A stretch of DNA of 64,000 nucleotides from Sipunculus nudus (taxonomy: Eukaryota > Annelida > Sipuncula > Golfingiida > Sipunculidae). Both the position numbers and the translations under genes were made by a program. Under the pieces are notes generated by a model. It was not told where the DNA came from and made no database searches. It worked only from the letters and a program-made list of their open reading frames with translations. The stretch covers positions 44,403,327-44,467,326 of the forward strand of contig CM049308.1 in assembly GCA_026874595.1 (NCBI GenBank). The letters run 5' to 3'. Numbering within the stretch: the stretch's first letter is position 1; each line of letters begins with the position of its first letter. Shown here one piece after another: positions 18,906-31,162 of the stretch.

Positions 18906-19690
18906 GTTTTTAGCTCAGCTGACTATAAGTCATCTGAGCTATAGTCGTGGTCCTTTGTCCGTCGTCCCACCGTCCAGCCGTCCGTCCGTCCGTTAACAGG
19001 GCACGTTTTGAAACCATTGGACCTATGAATCCAAAATTTTGCATACTGTTAGATATCCCCATAAACTCCTACCATACCGAAAATTGGGTCACTAGGACTT
19101 CGTTCCTTCAAGATATTAAGGAAAAACCTCCGTTTTTCATTAAAAGGCCATTGTTACACTTAAAGGCTTCCTAATATCAAAACCACTGATCTGTTTTTGA
19201 TCATATTTAGAATTCATATTCTTCTATACGTTTTCTATGAACATACTAAAAATTGGGTCAGTATTGCGTATTGTTTTAATGAAATGGGCCCAAATATAAT
19301 GTTTTTTTTAAAATCAGAAATATATTTACTCACATAACATGAGAATTGTTAAAGTTGGAGACTTTTTTTTCAGGAATATTACTTTATTTAATGAGAATTG
19401 CTAAAGCTGGAGACTTTTTTTTTCAGGAATATTACTTTATTTAATTAAGATTCAATTGTTTACCCAAAATAAGATCTGAATTTTGCAATTTTTTTAAGTT
19501 ATTAGCATAAATATAAAATCAATAGCTTAAATTTTGTCAAACTTTGGCTACGGCACGTTTTTCCCTGTTAGCCCTGTTGATTTAATGTTTCACAGCATAT
19601 ATACATAAAGATTTAATCTTTTAACATATGAAATTTCAAAGGAATCAATTGTAAAGAGAAGCTTACATTTAGTTTATACATATTTTATTG
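18906..19690 (+). repeat. Dispersed hairpin-GTCC repeat, copy 2 (uninterrupted)
   Basis: The hairpin lies at 18912-18940, followed by GTCC-rich sequence and CCTATGAATCCAAAATTTTG. It continues AT-rich to CAGCATATATACATAA near 19600. A local direct repeat, GAGACTTTTTTTTCAGGAATATTAC, occurs at about 19360 and 19415. Confidence 0.7.
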
Positions 19691-19839
19691 TAAATATGCG
19701 ATTGGCAAACAGCCATTCTGCTATGTAAATGCCTCTCGCATCAGCAGTGTACAATACGATATTCAACATAATATACATTCAAATGATGATGTAAATGAAC
19801 TAGCTTTGTAGGTAACAGTCTCTTATTGATAAAGTAAAT

Positions 19840-21370
19840 CATTAAACTTAAAATCTCTTAGTGGATACAATATATTCATGTACAAAGATGAAAACATTTC
19901 TATTGTCGCAATATGATATTTCGTTTGAACCTAATAGCAGTAATGAAGGATACAAAACTGACATATTCCTAATACTAAATATAACCTTCAAGGATTCAAA
20001 TAATTTTTGTCGCTGTCGAGTATACAATGGACATTCAAGAAAAAAAATGCTTTGTATTCTCACATTTATCACCACATACGCATTTACTATCTTCAACTAA
20101 CCCCATTTTAAACAAGTCATACCTAAAATTGTTGCACCCCATACGTAGTTTCGCATGCAATAAGTTGACATGCCTGTCACCGAGATAAAATAAAGGATTG
20201 CTGGTTTTAATGTTTTTCAACAATTTGTTTCTAAATTCTATATTTGAGGATAACTTAATATCATCGTTCAACTCGTTCCAGTGCCGGACACAGTGGGGGA
20301 TGAACGAGCGGAAATATGTCTCAGTTCGACAGTATATATTATCAATATTTGAACGATTACGTAAGGGATACCTATCAGATCTTTCTTGAACAGTACCAGG
20401 GAGCAAGGATACAAGGTGTTGCGGAGCAGCACTCTCTATGATTTTATAAAACATTTCGAGTTTATGTCGCCTCCGACGGGAGGACAATAATTCCCATCCG
20501 AGTTCTGCAAGAAGGGAACTATGTGATGCAGTCTTAATACCACAACTTACAATACGTGCTGCCTCAAACCGTACAGATTCTAGTTTTATTGAATCCTTGT
20601 CGGAGCAATTATCCCATATTATATTACCATATTCTAAGATTGGTCTCACATAACTGAAGTAGATATTTTCCAGCGACCTTCGATCAAGCTTATATTTCAA
20701 GGCCTTTAAATGTTTTATCGAATAAGTGCCTTCTTCTAGATAGAGTTGATATGATCAGTCCAAGATAAATCGTTAGATATGGTGATGCCCAAGTGTTTAT
20801 GATGAAAACTGAAAGGAATATTGGAATTTGCCATATTAAATATGACTTAAACCATTTTAAAAGGTTACCTTTAATACCTGTTCTCTCTAATTTTAATAAC
20901 AACCCTTTATGCCAGACTCTATCAAATGCACGACTTATGTCTAAAAATACAACTTTAACATCTTTCTTGTTATCCAGTGCTTCACAAAAGACATGGTAAA
21001 TATTAAGAAGCTGACAAACAGTAGAATCACCAGGCGTAAATCCAGACTGAAACCGAGTCAATATGTTATTGTTTACATAAAAGTTATAAATATATTTGTA
21101 AATCACACGTTCCACTATTTTGGCAATGCAGCTTGTCAAAGAAATAGGTCGATAGTTTACTAATAGTGGCCTGTCACCTTTTTTTGAACACCGGAGTAAC
21201 GAAAGCTTTCTTCCACATTAAGGGGAATTCTCCTCTTTGAAGAGATATATTAAGGAGACGACATAAGGAAGATGCTAAGTAAGGCGCCCCCTCTTTAAGC
21301 AAGCGCGGACTGACTCCATCTGGGCCGCATGCCTTACTTACTTTAACTGACCGGAGAGCGTCAAGAACAT
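19840..21370 (-). pseudogene. Jockey/CR1-type LINE, reverse-transcriptase half, deleted
   Basis: On the minus strand 21401-21174 carries the RT entry motif (LRSVKVSKACGPDGVSPRLL, FPLMWKKAFVTPVFKK). Then 21139-20690 has KNDVKVVFLDISRAFDRVWHKG-like text and SGFTPGDSTVCQLL. The FADD/YADD catalytic segment is absent: the frame jumps from WFKSYL straight to the late palm or thumb region. The C-terminal domain 20700-20035 has LENIYFSYVRPILEYG and RNRSN, and a zinc-like end CVCGDKCENTKHF with ECPLYTRQRQ in the next frame (about 20060). It joins with 26922-27990 as one LINE split by an inserted element. Confidence 0.75.
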
Positions 21371-21779
21371 TAGTCCAGCTGTTAAGAGAAGAATTGTGCA
21401 AATTGTGAAAGAAGCATGAATCTTGGTATAATAGCTGGCCAGACCATACTCAATATTTTCTGATATAGGGCCAAGCGAAATTCACCCCATGTTGGTCAAA
21501 ATCCAAGTTGGCGGCCAAGATGGCCGCCAGATTTTAAAATATCAATAAATTCGGTTATATTTGTCCTAGAATGTTTTCCAAGTGCACTATTCCTATGTTT
21601 TCGGGGAAGACAAAAGCATTTATAAGGGTTTAAAGTCTGTAAAATGATTATTTGAACGAATCCTGGTGTTGTTTATATTGAAATTGTCCTTGATTTGCTT
21701 TCGTTTACTAGCACATGTACAGTAAACATTATTTGTTGGGTTTTTTCACGGTAGTCGCATACATTGTGATTGTATTTAA

Positions 21780-24419
21780 ATGAAAGTGTCATTTGATGCA
21801 TTAATTGGAAAAAATGAATTAAAAATAATCAAACTGAAAAGTGGAGATCAAGGGAGCTTTGAATTTGGAGTTTGGAAAGTGATTTTCAAAAATATTACAT
21901 TGCATATTATTGGCATTTATAGACCACCAGCCTTGTCCACAGTGAGTCAGTTTGTTGAGGACTTTTTGAGTTTTGGTGAAACAGTGCTTTCAGAATATTC
22001 AAATATAATGTTCATGGGGGATTTCAATATACATATTAACAAAGATGACAGCTCGGTACAAGATTTCAATAACTCTGTTTATGCAATGGGGCTGGATCAG
22101 CATGTAAATTTTAGTACTCATGTGAATGGGAACTTTTTGGACTTGGTTATGACTGAGGCTGTTCAGGGCGTGGAGGTATTAAGGTGTGAACCTGGACCGT
22201 ATATTTCGGATCATTGTGTAGTTAAAGTAGTTATTAATGTGAACAAAGAAACCATAGGAAGTAAAACCAAATCCTTCAGAAATTTTAAAGCAATTGATCA
22301 AGCCGTATTTGCAAATGATTTGGGAAAGATTTCAATTGAGTGTGACAATGTGAATGACTTTACCAATATCTTTGAAAATGAAATCAGTAAAGTCCTGGAT
22401 GATCATGCACCATTGGTAGACAAAACATGTATATGCAGAACACCAAAACCATGGTTTAATGAAGACATACTTCACCTCAAGCGCGTTGTCCGCAGGAGGG
22501 AGCGTATTTGGAAAAAGTACCAGCAGGACCATCAGTATGCAGCCTTTAAAGCAGCTCGAAATAAATACATCTATGAAATTAATCGCGAAAAGAGGTCAAC
22601 TTTAAGTCAAAAGGTAATTAGTGCCAAAGGTAATACTAAAAAACTTTATCACCTGGTATCAGAATTGTCTGGAACAAAATCTGAAAATCCAATGCCAAAT
22701 GGTCAAGGGGAAAACGCCCTAACTGAAAAGTTCGCCGATCATTTCATGGACAAAATTAAAACAATACGCGAATCACTCAAGACTTTTCCAAAATATGAAC
22801 CTTGTATGAAAAACGTTCCATCTTTTGACCGATTTCATGAGTTTACCCAAGATGAAATTAGATCAGTAATAAGCGAACTTAACACCAAATCATGTGAGAT
22901 AGACATACTACCCACAAGTGTTCTTAAAATGTATTTGAATCAGCTCTTACCAGCTATTACAAAGTTAGTTAATCTGTCTTTACGACAAGGGGTGTTCCCT
23001 GAAAAATGGAAAGAGGCTATCATACGACCCCTCTTAAAGAAAACTGGATTAGACCTGGAATGTGTAAACTACAGGCCGGTTAGTAATTTAACATTCTTAT
23101 CAAAAGTGATTGAAAAAGCTGTTTTACTTAGATTGAATCAGCATTGTGATAGATACAGTCTACTGCCAAGGAATCAGTGGGCATATAGGCGCTTTCATTC
23201 TTGTGAGTCGGCGTTACTGAGGCTGGTGAATGATTTACTTGATGGAATGGAGCAGCAGCAGGTCACTGCTCTTATTGCAATTGACCTAAGCGCCGCCTTT
23301 AATACAGTCGACCACGATATTCTTCTGGATGTGCTTCATAGACAGTATGAAGTACAAGGTACAGCACTCAAATGGGTCGACTCGAATCTCAGGCCGCGCC
23401 GATGCCGAGTGAATGTACATTCAGCTTACTCCTCATCGCGTGCTCTTGAATGCTCGGTCCCGCAAGGGAGCTGCTTGGGCCCATGGCTCTACCTGACCTA
23501 TGCAGGAACATTATTCAATGAGATCCCAACGTCCGTATCAGTCTACGGGTTCGCTGATGATCACATCGCCAACCTACGTTTTAGTCCTGCGTCTTCACTT
23601 GAGGAAATTGCAGCTGTTAACAAACTTGAACAATGTGCAGTAACTATAAATGATTGGATGAACAGTAACAAGCTCAAAATGAATACTAAAAAGACCGAAT
23701 TTATATTGTTTGGTAGCAAAGCCCAATTGAAAAAATGTACAACAAATGAAATTGATATTGCAGGTGACAAAGTTTATTTAGTTAACTGTATTAAATATTT
23801 GGGGGCGTATTTAGATTGTGTATTAGACTTTAAAGAACATGTATAAATGAAATGTCGTGTAGCTATGTTGAATTACTTCAGGATTAAGTGCATACGAAAA
23901 TACCTGACAAAAGAGGCTGCTGAAATACTCTGTTTGTCATTGGTTATGTCACATCTAGATTATTGTAATGGAATACTATATGGAATTGCAGAAAGTGATA
24001 TATATAAGATGCAGCGAATTCAGTCAATGTGTGCCAAGCTGGTATTAAATCGAAGAAAACGTGAAAGTTCTGAACAAGCACTGTTTGATCTTCACTGGCT
24101 TCCTATCAAAGCCAGGATAAATTTCAAGATATTAACATTTGTGTACAATTGTTCAGTTGGCAATGCTCCGGTGTACTTGACTGAACTTCTTAAATCATCT
24201 GAGGTGAAAAGGCCCGGACTGCGCTCAGAAAATACTTTGAACTCATTGTATATTATTCCTTTTAACAAGAGAAAGACTTTTAATGATAGAAGCTTTGGAA
24301 CTATTGGTCCTAAATTGTGGAACGTTCTTCCAGATTATATTAAGCAATCTGCCTCACGCGACACTTTTAAAAAGAATCTTAAAACATTTTATTTTAGTAA
24401 TTTCTATTCACTCTTTTAA
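21780..24419 (+). pseudogene. CR1/L2-type LINE ORF2, nearly full, one internal stop
   Basis: The frame holds a 5' truncated endonuclease ([32 protein letters not shown] near residue 75, [10 protein letters not shown]), a linker with [19 protein letters not shown], and reverse transcriptase with [31 protein letters not shown] and the catalytic YGFADDH (FADD at 23550-23561). A TAA at 23844-23846 interrupts the frame, which then continues in register to 24419 with the C-terminal domain (SLVMSHLDYCNGILYG, FDLHWLPIKARINFKIL). Apart from the stop and the missing first part of the endonuclease it is well preserved, so the insertion is fairly recent. It lies within the inverted-repeat element. Confidence 0.85.
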
Positions 24420-24426
24420 CTTTGAA

Positions 24427-24469
24427 TATCTGACAAATCTATTTTAACTTTGTATATATTTGTCAGATA
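24427..24469 (+). repeat. 12-bp perfect inverted repeat in the LINE 3' UTR
   Basis: TATCTGACAAAT (24427-24438) pairs with ATTTGTCAGATA (24458-24469) across a 19-base loop, just after the ORF stop. A 3' stem-loop of this kind can be the recognition site of a LINE reverse transcriptase. The 3' UTR ends near 24605 with a CAAGTTTT microsatellite-like tail (two units). Confidence 0.6.
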
Positions 24470-24605
24470 TGTATGTAGGTTTTACTGTGGTCTTATTATG
24501 CTCTTTAAAAGTTCTTTTATATACTGTGCTGTGTACAACGCCACTGAATATATATGTATAATAGTAGGCGTTTAATCAAATAAAACGTTTCAAGTTTTCA
24601 AGTTT

Positions 24606-26344
24606 GATGGCTTAGGTTTGTTTGCTTTGTCATGCATTTGGATACTTGAACTGTAGAACAGTTTTTATTGCAATATTCTTCCTTGGAATTTTCCTTTATT
24701 TGTATGCTTAGAAATGTATAATTGCTTTGAAGAGGTGATGGTTGCAAAAAACGTCTCTGTCGAAATTAGGATTGAACTTGATATGTCCGTAAACACTAAA
24801 TCCAACTGAGCTGACATTCGTTTGATATTCCATTATCTGTATGCAAACGAATGTATTAACTGCTTTGCAGAGGTGAGAGATGAAAGAAACTTGGGTCTCG
24901 CATCAAAGTGAGGGCTTGATATATCCGTGAAGAATAGTTGGGAATTTTTAAAAATCTACAAACATGATATTAAATTTTACCATCAACTTAACATTCAAAT
25001 ATTTACTAGTGCAATTAAGATATATAAAAAAGTTCAGCTTGAATTGAATTACATGTACTAGTTACATGTATTTTGAACATCATGTGAGTTTCAAAGGAAA
25101 GACTTGTATTTTTGAATTACTTAGACTACATGCGTGCATGACAAGATACGCGCTTTTGTTGAAGGTCACACCTGTTTGCTGTATAGATTCTAAGCTTCTT
25201 TTGCCATGAAGTGATTGCCAGAGTTGCCAGTAAAATTCAACTTTGCTTAATGTGGTTATGTCAACAAAATAATTTCATTTGCTGACATTATGCATATTTG
25301 AAGATTCATGTATAGTTCCTGCATGTATTGTTAGAAATATTCACTACATCTATGAGTCGGTGCTGTCAGGTTCAAGCTAGCAGATCTTTCAATGATGGAT
25401 CCTCAGAAAATGGAAAAGCAAGGCGGAAGATATAGAGTCGAATTCACAAAACAAGATTTGAAAAAATATAATGCACCCTCAGGTTCCAGACATGAATTTT
25501 ATCTTCAACTTGATTACTTCAAAAGTCAGTAAAAAGTTCGGTTTGAGTTTTTATCGACTTGTTTGGTGATTGTAACTTTTCTGTGCTTTCATCTTCTGAG
25601 ATCTGGCACCTCAGTTCAGTTACACTTTCCCTGTCAGTTTTATGTCCAGTTGCAGAATGCTTGGAAAACTTGTATTTCATACCATCTGTTTCATTAAACC
25701 TACATTTATTGAGAATACACTACTTCTTAATTATATTACTGGACAGAACAGTTTATTACAGCATTCTTTTAATATTGCCGGCAATTTGTTATTACCTGTG
25801 CCTAAATATTTGCCTTTTAGATTTTTCAGGACAAGAGCGTTTTCCTTCTGGTAAAACACACACAATTCCAACTTATTATCGGTTCTTTTTATCTTATTTG
25901 CAAAGTTCAGTTCGATCTACAATTTTGCATCTTGTGCACTAGAAGATAAAATATGAACTGAGTCTTCATGCAAGCAAAGAGTCTGGAAGCTGGCAAAATA
26001 ACCATTAACTTATAAACAAAACAAACAATTTCTTTAACATGGATTGTACAACTGGTTATAATAACAACTGCAAGGGACTTTCCATGGGTCGGATGGCAAA
26101 ATAGTGGACGGAATCAGAGGACACGAAGAAAACAACCGACTCTGTACAGACCACTACAACCCACTCTCATAGCAACATCAGGGATGGAAACTTGGTCGCA
26201 AGTGAAGAGAGCCGAACGTTTTACCAATCGATAGTCCCTTTCATTACATTGAAAGAGACAGTGTTTTAGATTTGCTGGTAAGAAGGGCAATTTTAGTACA
26301 ATTTCAATACCAACAAAATCAGACTTCATTCACACATTCATGAT
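24606..26344. other. Unassigned interior of the inverted-repeat element
   Basis: A direct repeat of about 130 bp (TGCTTTG(A/C)AGAGGTGA, TTGATAT(G/A)TCCGT) occurs near 24728 and 24860. Minus-strand text around 25540-25700 (RFNETDGMKYKFSKHSATGH) looks faintly coding but is broken by stops. No transposase or host domain was recognised. Confidence 0.4.
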
Positions 26345-26921
26345 ATAGACTTCAAACCCTTATAAATGAATTTCTCGACCCCAATAACATAAAAACAGTG
26401 CGCTTGCAATGCATTCTAGGACAAATATAACCGGTTGTATTGGTATATTTTGGTGGCCATCATGGAATTTTACCAAGACATAGTGAATTCCGCTCAGCTT
26501 CATATCTGAACATATAGAGTATGATCTGGAAAATTATTATGCAAAGTTTCATTCTTCTTTCATCTTTTGCAATATGCAGCTTTACCGCTTGACAAAGGGA
26601 ATATTACCAAATTCTTGATTTAAACCCAGCTAATGAGTATCTGAAGAGGTTTGAAACCTCAAAACTTGAATTTCGAAGCCCAAAAAACATATTATTAGAG
26701 TATTTGCAATGTTTTCTGAGGTCATTATAACTCAAGTAATTGACATTTTCTAATCTGGCGGCCATCTATGCCGTCATCTTGGATTTTGGCCAAGATAATT
26801 TTTTTTCAGGCCCTATATCTGAAATTCATCAATAAGCTCCAAAAAATACTTTTACCAACCTTCATGCTTCTTTCATTTTTTGCACAATTCTTTTAAATAT
26901 GGGAGCTTAACCGCTGGACTA

Positions 26922-27990
26922 CATCCTGTTTACTGACGTTAATACTCTCTAAGGAAGGACTAGTAACACTCGTAGATATATCAGGGAGTGTCGCATTACG
27001 ATCGTCCACTTTAGATCGAGACAGAAAGAATTCATTGAAAGCTGTTGCGATATCTGAATTATTGAATAATTGAACTCCTTTCGTTAATATGGATTGAATT
27101 CCATCAAGTCTTGAAGTACCAAAAATGTTTACATATTTTCTTCCAAAAGTTCTTGGGATTACATGTTCTATCAATATTTATGGATGACATCAGTTCTGAC
27201 GAGTATTTCTTTTTTTGCCTCATCGCACTGATGAGTATATTCATTCCTAGATTTCCTGAACTTTTCCCAGTCACGTGGACGGTTCATATTTTTTTAAATT
27301 TTATGAAACCTATCTCTCCGGCGTTTCAAAGCTCTTAATATGTTGTTGTACCAAGGTTTGTCTTTAGGCCTTAAAGTAACTATTTTATTTGGTATACTAT
27401 GTCTAGCTGCATTAAGAATGGTTTGGGTAAATCGTAAGCATATGTGATCGAGATCGTTCATGTCATATATTCCATCCCAGTGTGTTTCTTTTAAAAGCTG
27501 CCTAAAAAGATCAATGTGAGCTAGGTTATATAACCAAATATGCCTTTTATATGTGGTAATATTAGGGATTTGGACTTTAAGTTCTAGTTTAACAGTACAG
27601 TGGCGGGAGTATATCGAGTTTGTTTATTATACTCGTATCAGAAGTTATAACCTGATCTAGAATAGTTGAACTGGTCTCTGTTATACGAGTCGATTCAGAG
27701 GCATGGATCATAAACATAATGGATTCACAAAATTCTGTTAATTTGTGCCCGTGATACGTAGGAGGGTCTGCATTAAAATCACCCATCAAGAGAATTTCAT
27801 TAAAACCAGTCGTGCGTATATTATCAATATTCTCCTGAAGTAAAGACCAAAACAGTGCATTAGTATTAGGTGGTCTATAACATGTACCAAGGATATACAA
27901 CTTTTGTGTATGCATAATATGACAGATATGAGCTACACTCTGGATATATAATGATTGCAACTTAGAATTTAACTGATATTTTCAGATTTT
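26922..27990 (-). pseudogene. Jockey/CR1-type LINE, endonuclease half
   Basis: The minus strand 27960-27589 gives the endonuclease (YILGTCYRPPNTN, EILLMGDFNADPPTYHGHKL, STILDQVITSD). About 27560-27290 gives ETHWDGIYDMNDLDHICLRF and PKDKPWYNNILRALKRRRDR, the endonuclease-RT linker. 27174-26922 gives IATAFNEFF and SINVSKQDVV. The next part of such a protein (..VLDALRSVKVSKACGPDG) is found across the inserted element at 21370. The far 5' part of the endonuclease is missing. Confidence 0.75.
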
Positions 27991-30120
27991 TTTATAACAA
28001 ATTGATAAAACTTGTACATAAAAAAATTAATCTGATAAAGCTATTAATGGAAAAAGGGGATGTGCTAAAAACAATAGGCTTAAATATTAACTTAAATGCA
28101 TTATTCCCTTGAAAGTGAAATAAAGATATTAGTCCATTCCGTCCACTTGCCTGTCCATCTGTAAATTTTATTCATATGCATCACAGTATCTCAAAACTTT
28201 TACTGTTTTTCTTCATGACAGTCTTGTCAGAGTATTAGATTTGCAATCATATATTTAGAACTTTAATATAACCAAGTAGGGGGGCCCCTTTCCACTTTGC
28301 TTCTCATTTGCAAAAATTTCAAACTTCAGCTGAGCGCCGTGACCCATGGGTCCCTTGTTGTTTGTTACCGATGACATATTTAATCATTGAATGTGGCATA
28401 ACATAGGAATAATAGTGCAGCAGCTAATGGAAAAATTGTTCAGATTGTGATAAAAGTATCAAATTTGGTACAGTTGTAGTATTCTACACTGGCTTTCATT
28501 TAAGAAATAGTTCCACGGAATATTCATGGTATTTCAGGGGTGGATCCTGCAATTACTTCGGGGGTACGTGTGACTGAATTAAATAATTATTAAATATTGT
28601 CACATCTAAAAGTGTTCGATCAAGCGGCCTTTATTTTGCAGCATATAGAATACAGAACTCTGCTGATGCTCAAAATTTACTTTCAAGTAAAGTTAATTCA
28701 GTTTAACAAGCAATCTGCATTAATTTAAATGGAGCAGGGCGTATTTCATTATCAAGTATTGTGCGAAACTAACGCGATTTAGTACGCCTTTTTTATTTTG
28801 TTAACATGTGTATATCCCAGACCTGGTGCAGTCTGCCAAGCTTTAAATAGATAGGCCTGTTGCCAAATCTGAAACAGTTGGCAGTCTGCCAAGCTATTTA
28901 TAGATACAGACACAATCTTGGCCGGCTGGTAAATCTGTTCACATATATTGAACGACTTTGGATAAAATGCTTTTATTCAAGCTGACATAAAAGACTCTTT
29001 TTATCAAAATGTCTAGAATAATAAAAGATGCAGTCTTTTCATTGTTAAAGGTCCTATAATACTGCCAAAAATCATTCAAGTAATTTTGAACAAAGGCAAC
29101 CTAAGAATCATTTTTATGCGATGTTCCAGGATCTAACATTGAAACAACATTTTTGTATAAGAAGACTATTGTAGCCCTAAATTTGATAAAGACTTATTAA
29201 TTGCTACAAGAGTAACTTCAGCTTATTATGACTCTACCAAAAATCAATATGCCCAATCTATTCTTATAAAATTGAGAGAAATTATAAATTTCTTGTGAAA
29301 ACTTAAACCATTCTGCTTCAATTTTATCATTAATCATTTTTAAGCTGATTGAGGCTAAAATTACAAGGTTTTTGCCATAAAAATAAACAGGTCGATGAAG
29401 GTGACATCACAGACCCCCTATTTCAAACATGAGACATGTTGCCAAAAGTTTTTCAAGCGTTTCCCCCGTAAAATGTAAAATGATGCAGGTGGCGCCAAAA
29501 AAGCTATATCCCAGAAATTTTGATATGTGACTGATTTTTGTGTAAATTTTTGGGATGCTAGCTCCTGCTATTCCTGAGGATTATGGGTTTATGTACTGAT
29601 AGCCGATGACCCCTGCACAAGAAAGGTTGATGCAGGTGGCGCCACCAACACCTAAATTTCAGATATGACGCATGTGACCTACATTGTCATAAAATTTGGA
29701 GATGATAGCTCCAGCCGTTTCTGAGATTGCAATTTTAGCAACTTTTTTCGACAGATGAAAAAGTTCAGCTTCCTGTAGCTCGGCCAAAAATTACAAAACT
29801 AGGTTCATTCGAAGAAAGTTGAATGGGATTGTTCTGGGAATCATTTCTGTGAAATATTAGACAATTTGGCTGATTCATTTCAGAGAAGAAGTTTCTTAAA
29901 GTTTTTTTTTGTTTAGCTTTAACCCGATAAAATATAAGAAAATGCTGTTAGCCAAAAATTAGCAAAATCCGATAAGGTTTTTAGATGACTAATGTTTTGT
30001 TTAAAATTTGGTGATGTTAGTTCATGCCGTTTTTGAGATAGTATGGGTTACTGTACAGACGACGGACGACGCAACACCATTGCATAAGCTCGCAGGTTCG
30101 CTAACAGGCGTAGGATTACC
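27991..30120. repeat. Mixed dispersed repeats, no gene
   Basis: 28322-28358 holds the motif CTGAGCGCCGTGACCCATGGGTC, the terminal signature of a dispersed family. 28815-28930 has GGCAGTCTGCCAAGCT units related to 18.2 and 57.1 kb. 29680-29960 has inverted CTCGGCCAAAAATTAC and CAGAGAAGAAGTTTCTTAAA units related to 17.3 kb. 30055-30120 has GACGACGGACGACGC and the end of a family copy. Confidence 0.55.
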
Positions 30121-30123
30121 ATT

Positions 30124-30600
30124 AATGGAATAATTAACCAAATAAAGGGTATGGTGAAAGCATGAATTATTACATGAATTTAATTATATCTATTTATGTT
30201 TGTCAATCAGCCTACTAAAATGTAAGTTATTTATTCAGTAAAAATGTTTCGGAACTCTGCCTGTCTACTTTTCCTGTTCGTCTGGGTGTGTATATTTGTG
30301 CGTGTGTGCATGTCTGTCTGTAAGTCTTGCTTTATCGTATTTATCGTAGTGCCGTAATGGAATAATTAACTATATAAAGGGTATGGTGACAGCATGAATT
30401 ATTACAAGGATATAATTATAACTATTTATGTTTGTCAATCAGCCTACTAAAGAGCAAGTTAATTATTCAGTAAAACTGTTTCGGAAATCTGCCTGTCTAC
30501 TTTTCCTGTTCGTCTTGGTTTGTATATTCGGGCGTGTGTGCATGTCTGTCTGTAAGTCTAGCTTTATCCTTCATTTATCGTATGCCGGTGTGTGAATAAA
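30124..30600. repeat. Two-copy direct repeat, period about 231 bp
   Basis: AATGGAATAATTAACxAxATAAAGGGTATGGTGA starts near 30127 and again near 30357; TGTTTGTCAATCAGCCTACTAAA and CTGCCTGTCTACTTTTCCTGTTCG are also shared. The copies are about 90 percent alike by eye. No coding sequence. Confidence 0.75.
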
Positions 30601-31162
30601 TATTCTTATGTATCTGATACGGTGCTTTTCCTTATTGTGGGTTTCGTATGTCCGGAATCGAAAACCGACTAAGTTCTGGTGATAAAGTCTTTATTTACGC
30701 TCAAAACAAGAGTTTAAGAGGTAAACACAGTGCGAAGACCATCGAAACAACCTCAAAAACACTCGCAAAGTACCCGGATGAACGCTGTGGTGTATCAGAA
30801 AAATTAATCCTCATATTTAAATACAGCGGTTAGTTCTTATAGCGTACCATAGGGGGCAGCACAGGACGGTCATGGGTTTCTAGCCCTTTCATACCGGCCC
30901 CTTAATTATCTAAAGCAAGGCTGAAGATAATTATCTTATATCATCACATGTGAATATAATCAACATTACAAACAAACGTAAATTCTCGAAAAAGTGCGCA
31001 GTTACATATTCGAAAGTATTCGAAAAGATAGGCATTCACTAGACCTTCACGGTCTTTATCTGGCGGCGCTGGGCTCGCACCAGGGCCTAACATATGGTAT
31101 CAGACCTTCACGGTCTTTACCTGGCGGCGCTAGGCTCGCACCAGGGTCTAAACATTAGGGGT
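30601..31162. other. Spacer 3' of the BEL/Pao element, possible LTR remnant
   Basis: A 61-codon open frame at 30648-30833 is not recognised. A tandem duplication of about 57 bp with GACCTTCACGGTCTTTA(T/C)CTGG and CTCGCACCAGGG occurs at 31041-31095 and 31098-31152. A 3' LTR would be expected here, but I could not identify its ends because there is no second LTR to compare. Confidence 0.4.

Larger units (their letters stand above)
21373..26919. mobile_element. 5.5-kb terminal-inverted-repeat element with TA target duplication
   Basis: The left end GTCCAGCTGTTAAG (21373) is the inverse of the right end CTTAACCGCTGGAC (26906-26919). TA flanks both sides. The inverted match continues inward (GAATTGTGCAAA..TGAAAGAAGCATGAA; GATGGCCGCCAGATT). 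The right end is duplicated: a second copy of the end sequence occurs at about 26345-26605, with TTTACCGCTTGAC near 26581. No transposase is visible. The interior holds the LINE at 21780-24600 and about 1.7 kb of unassigned sequence. The element interrupts a LINE. Confidence 0.65.

Noticed and set aside
25559-25942. 127-codon plus frame
   Set aside because: Leucine/serine-rich text without a recognisable domain inside the inverted-repeat element; likely chance.
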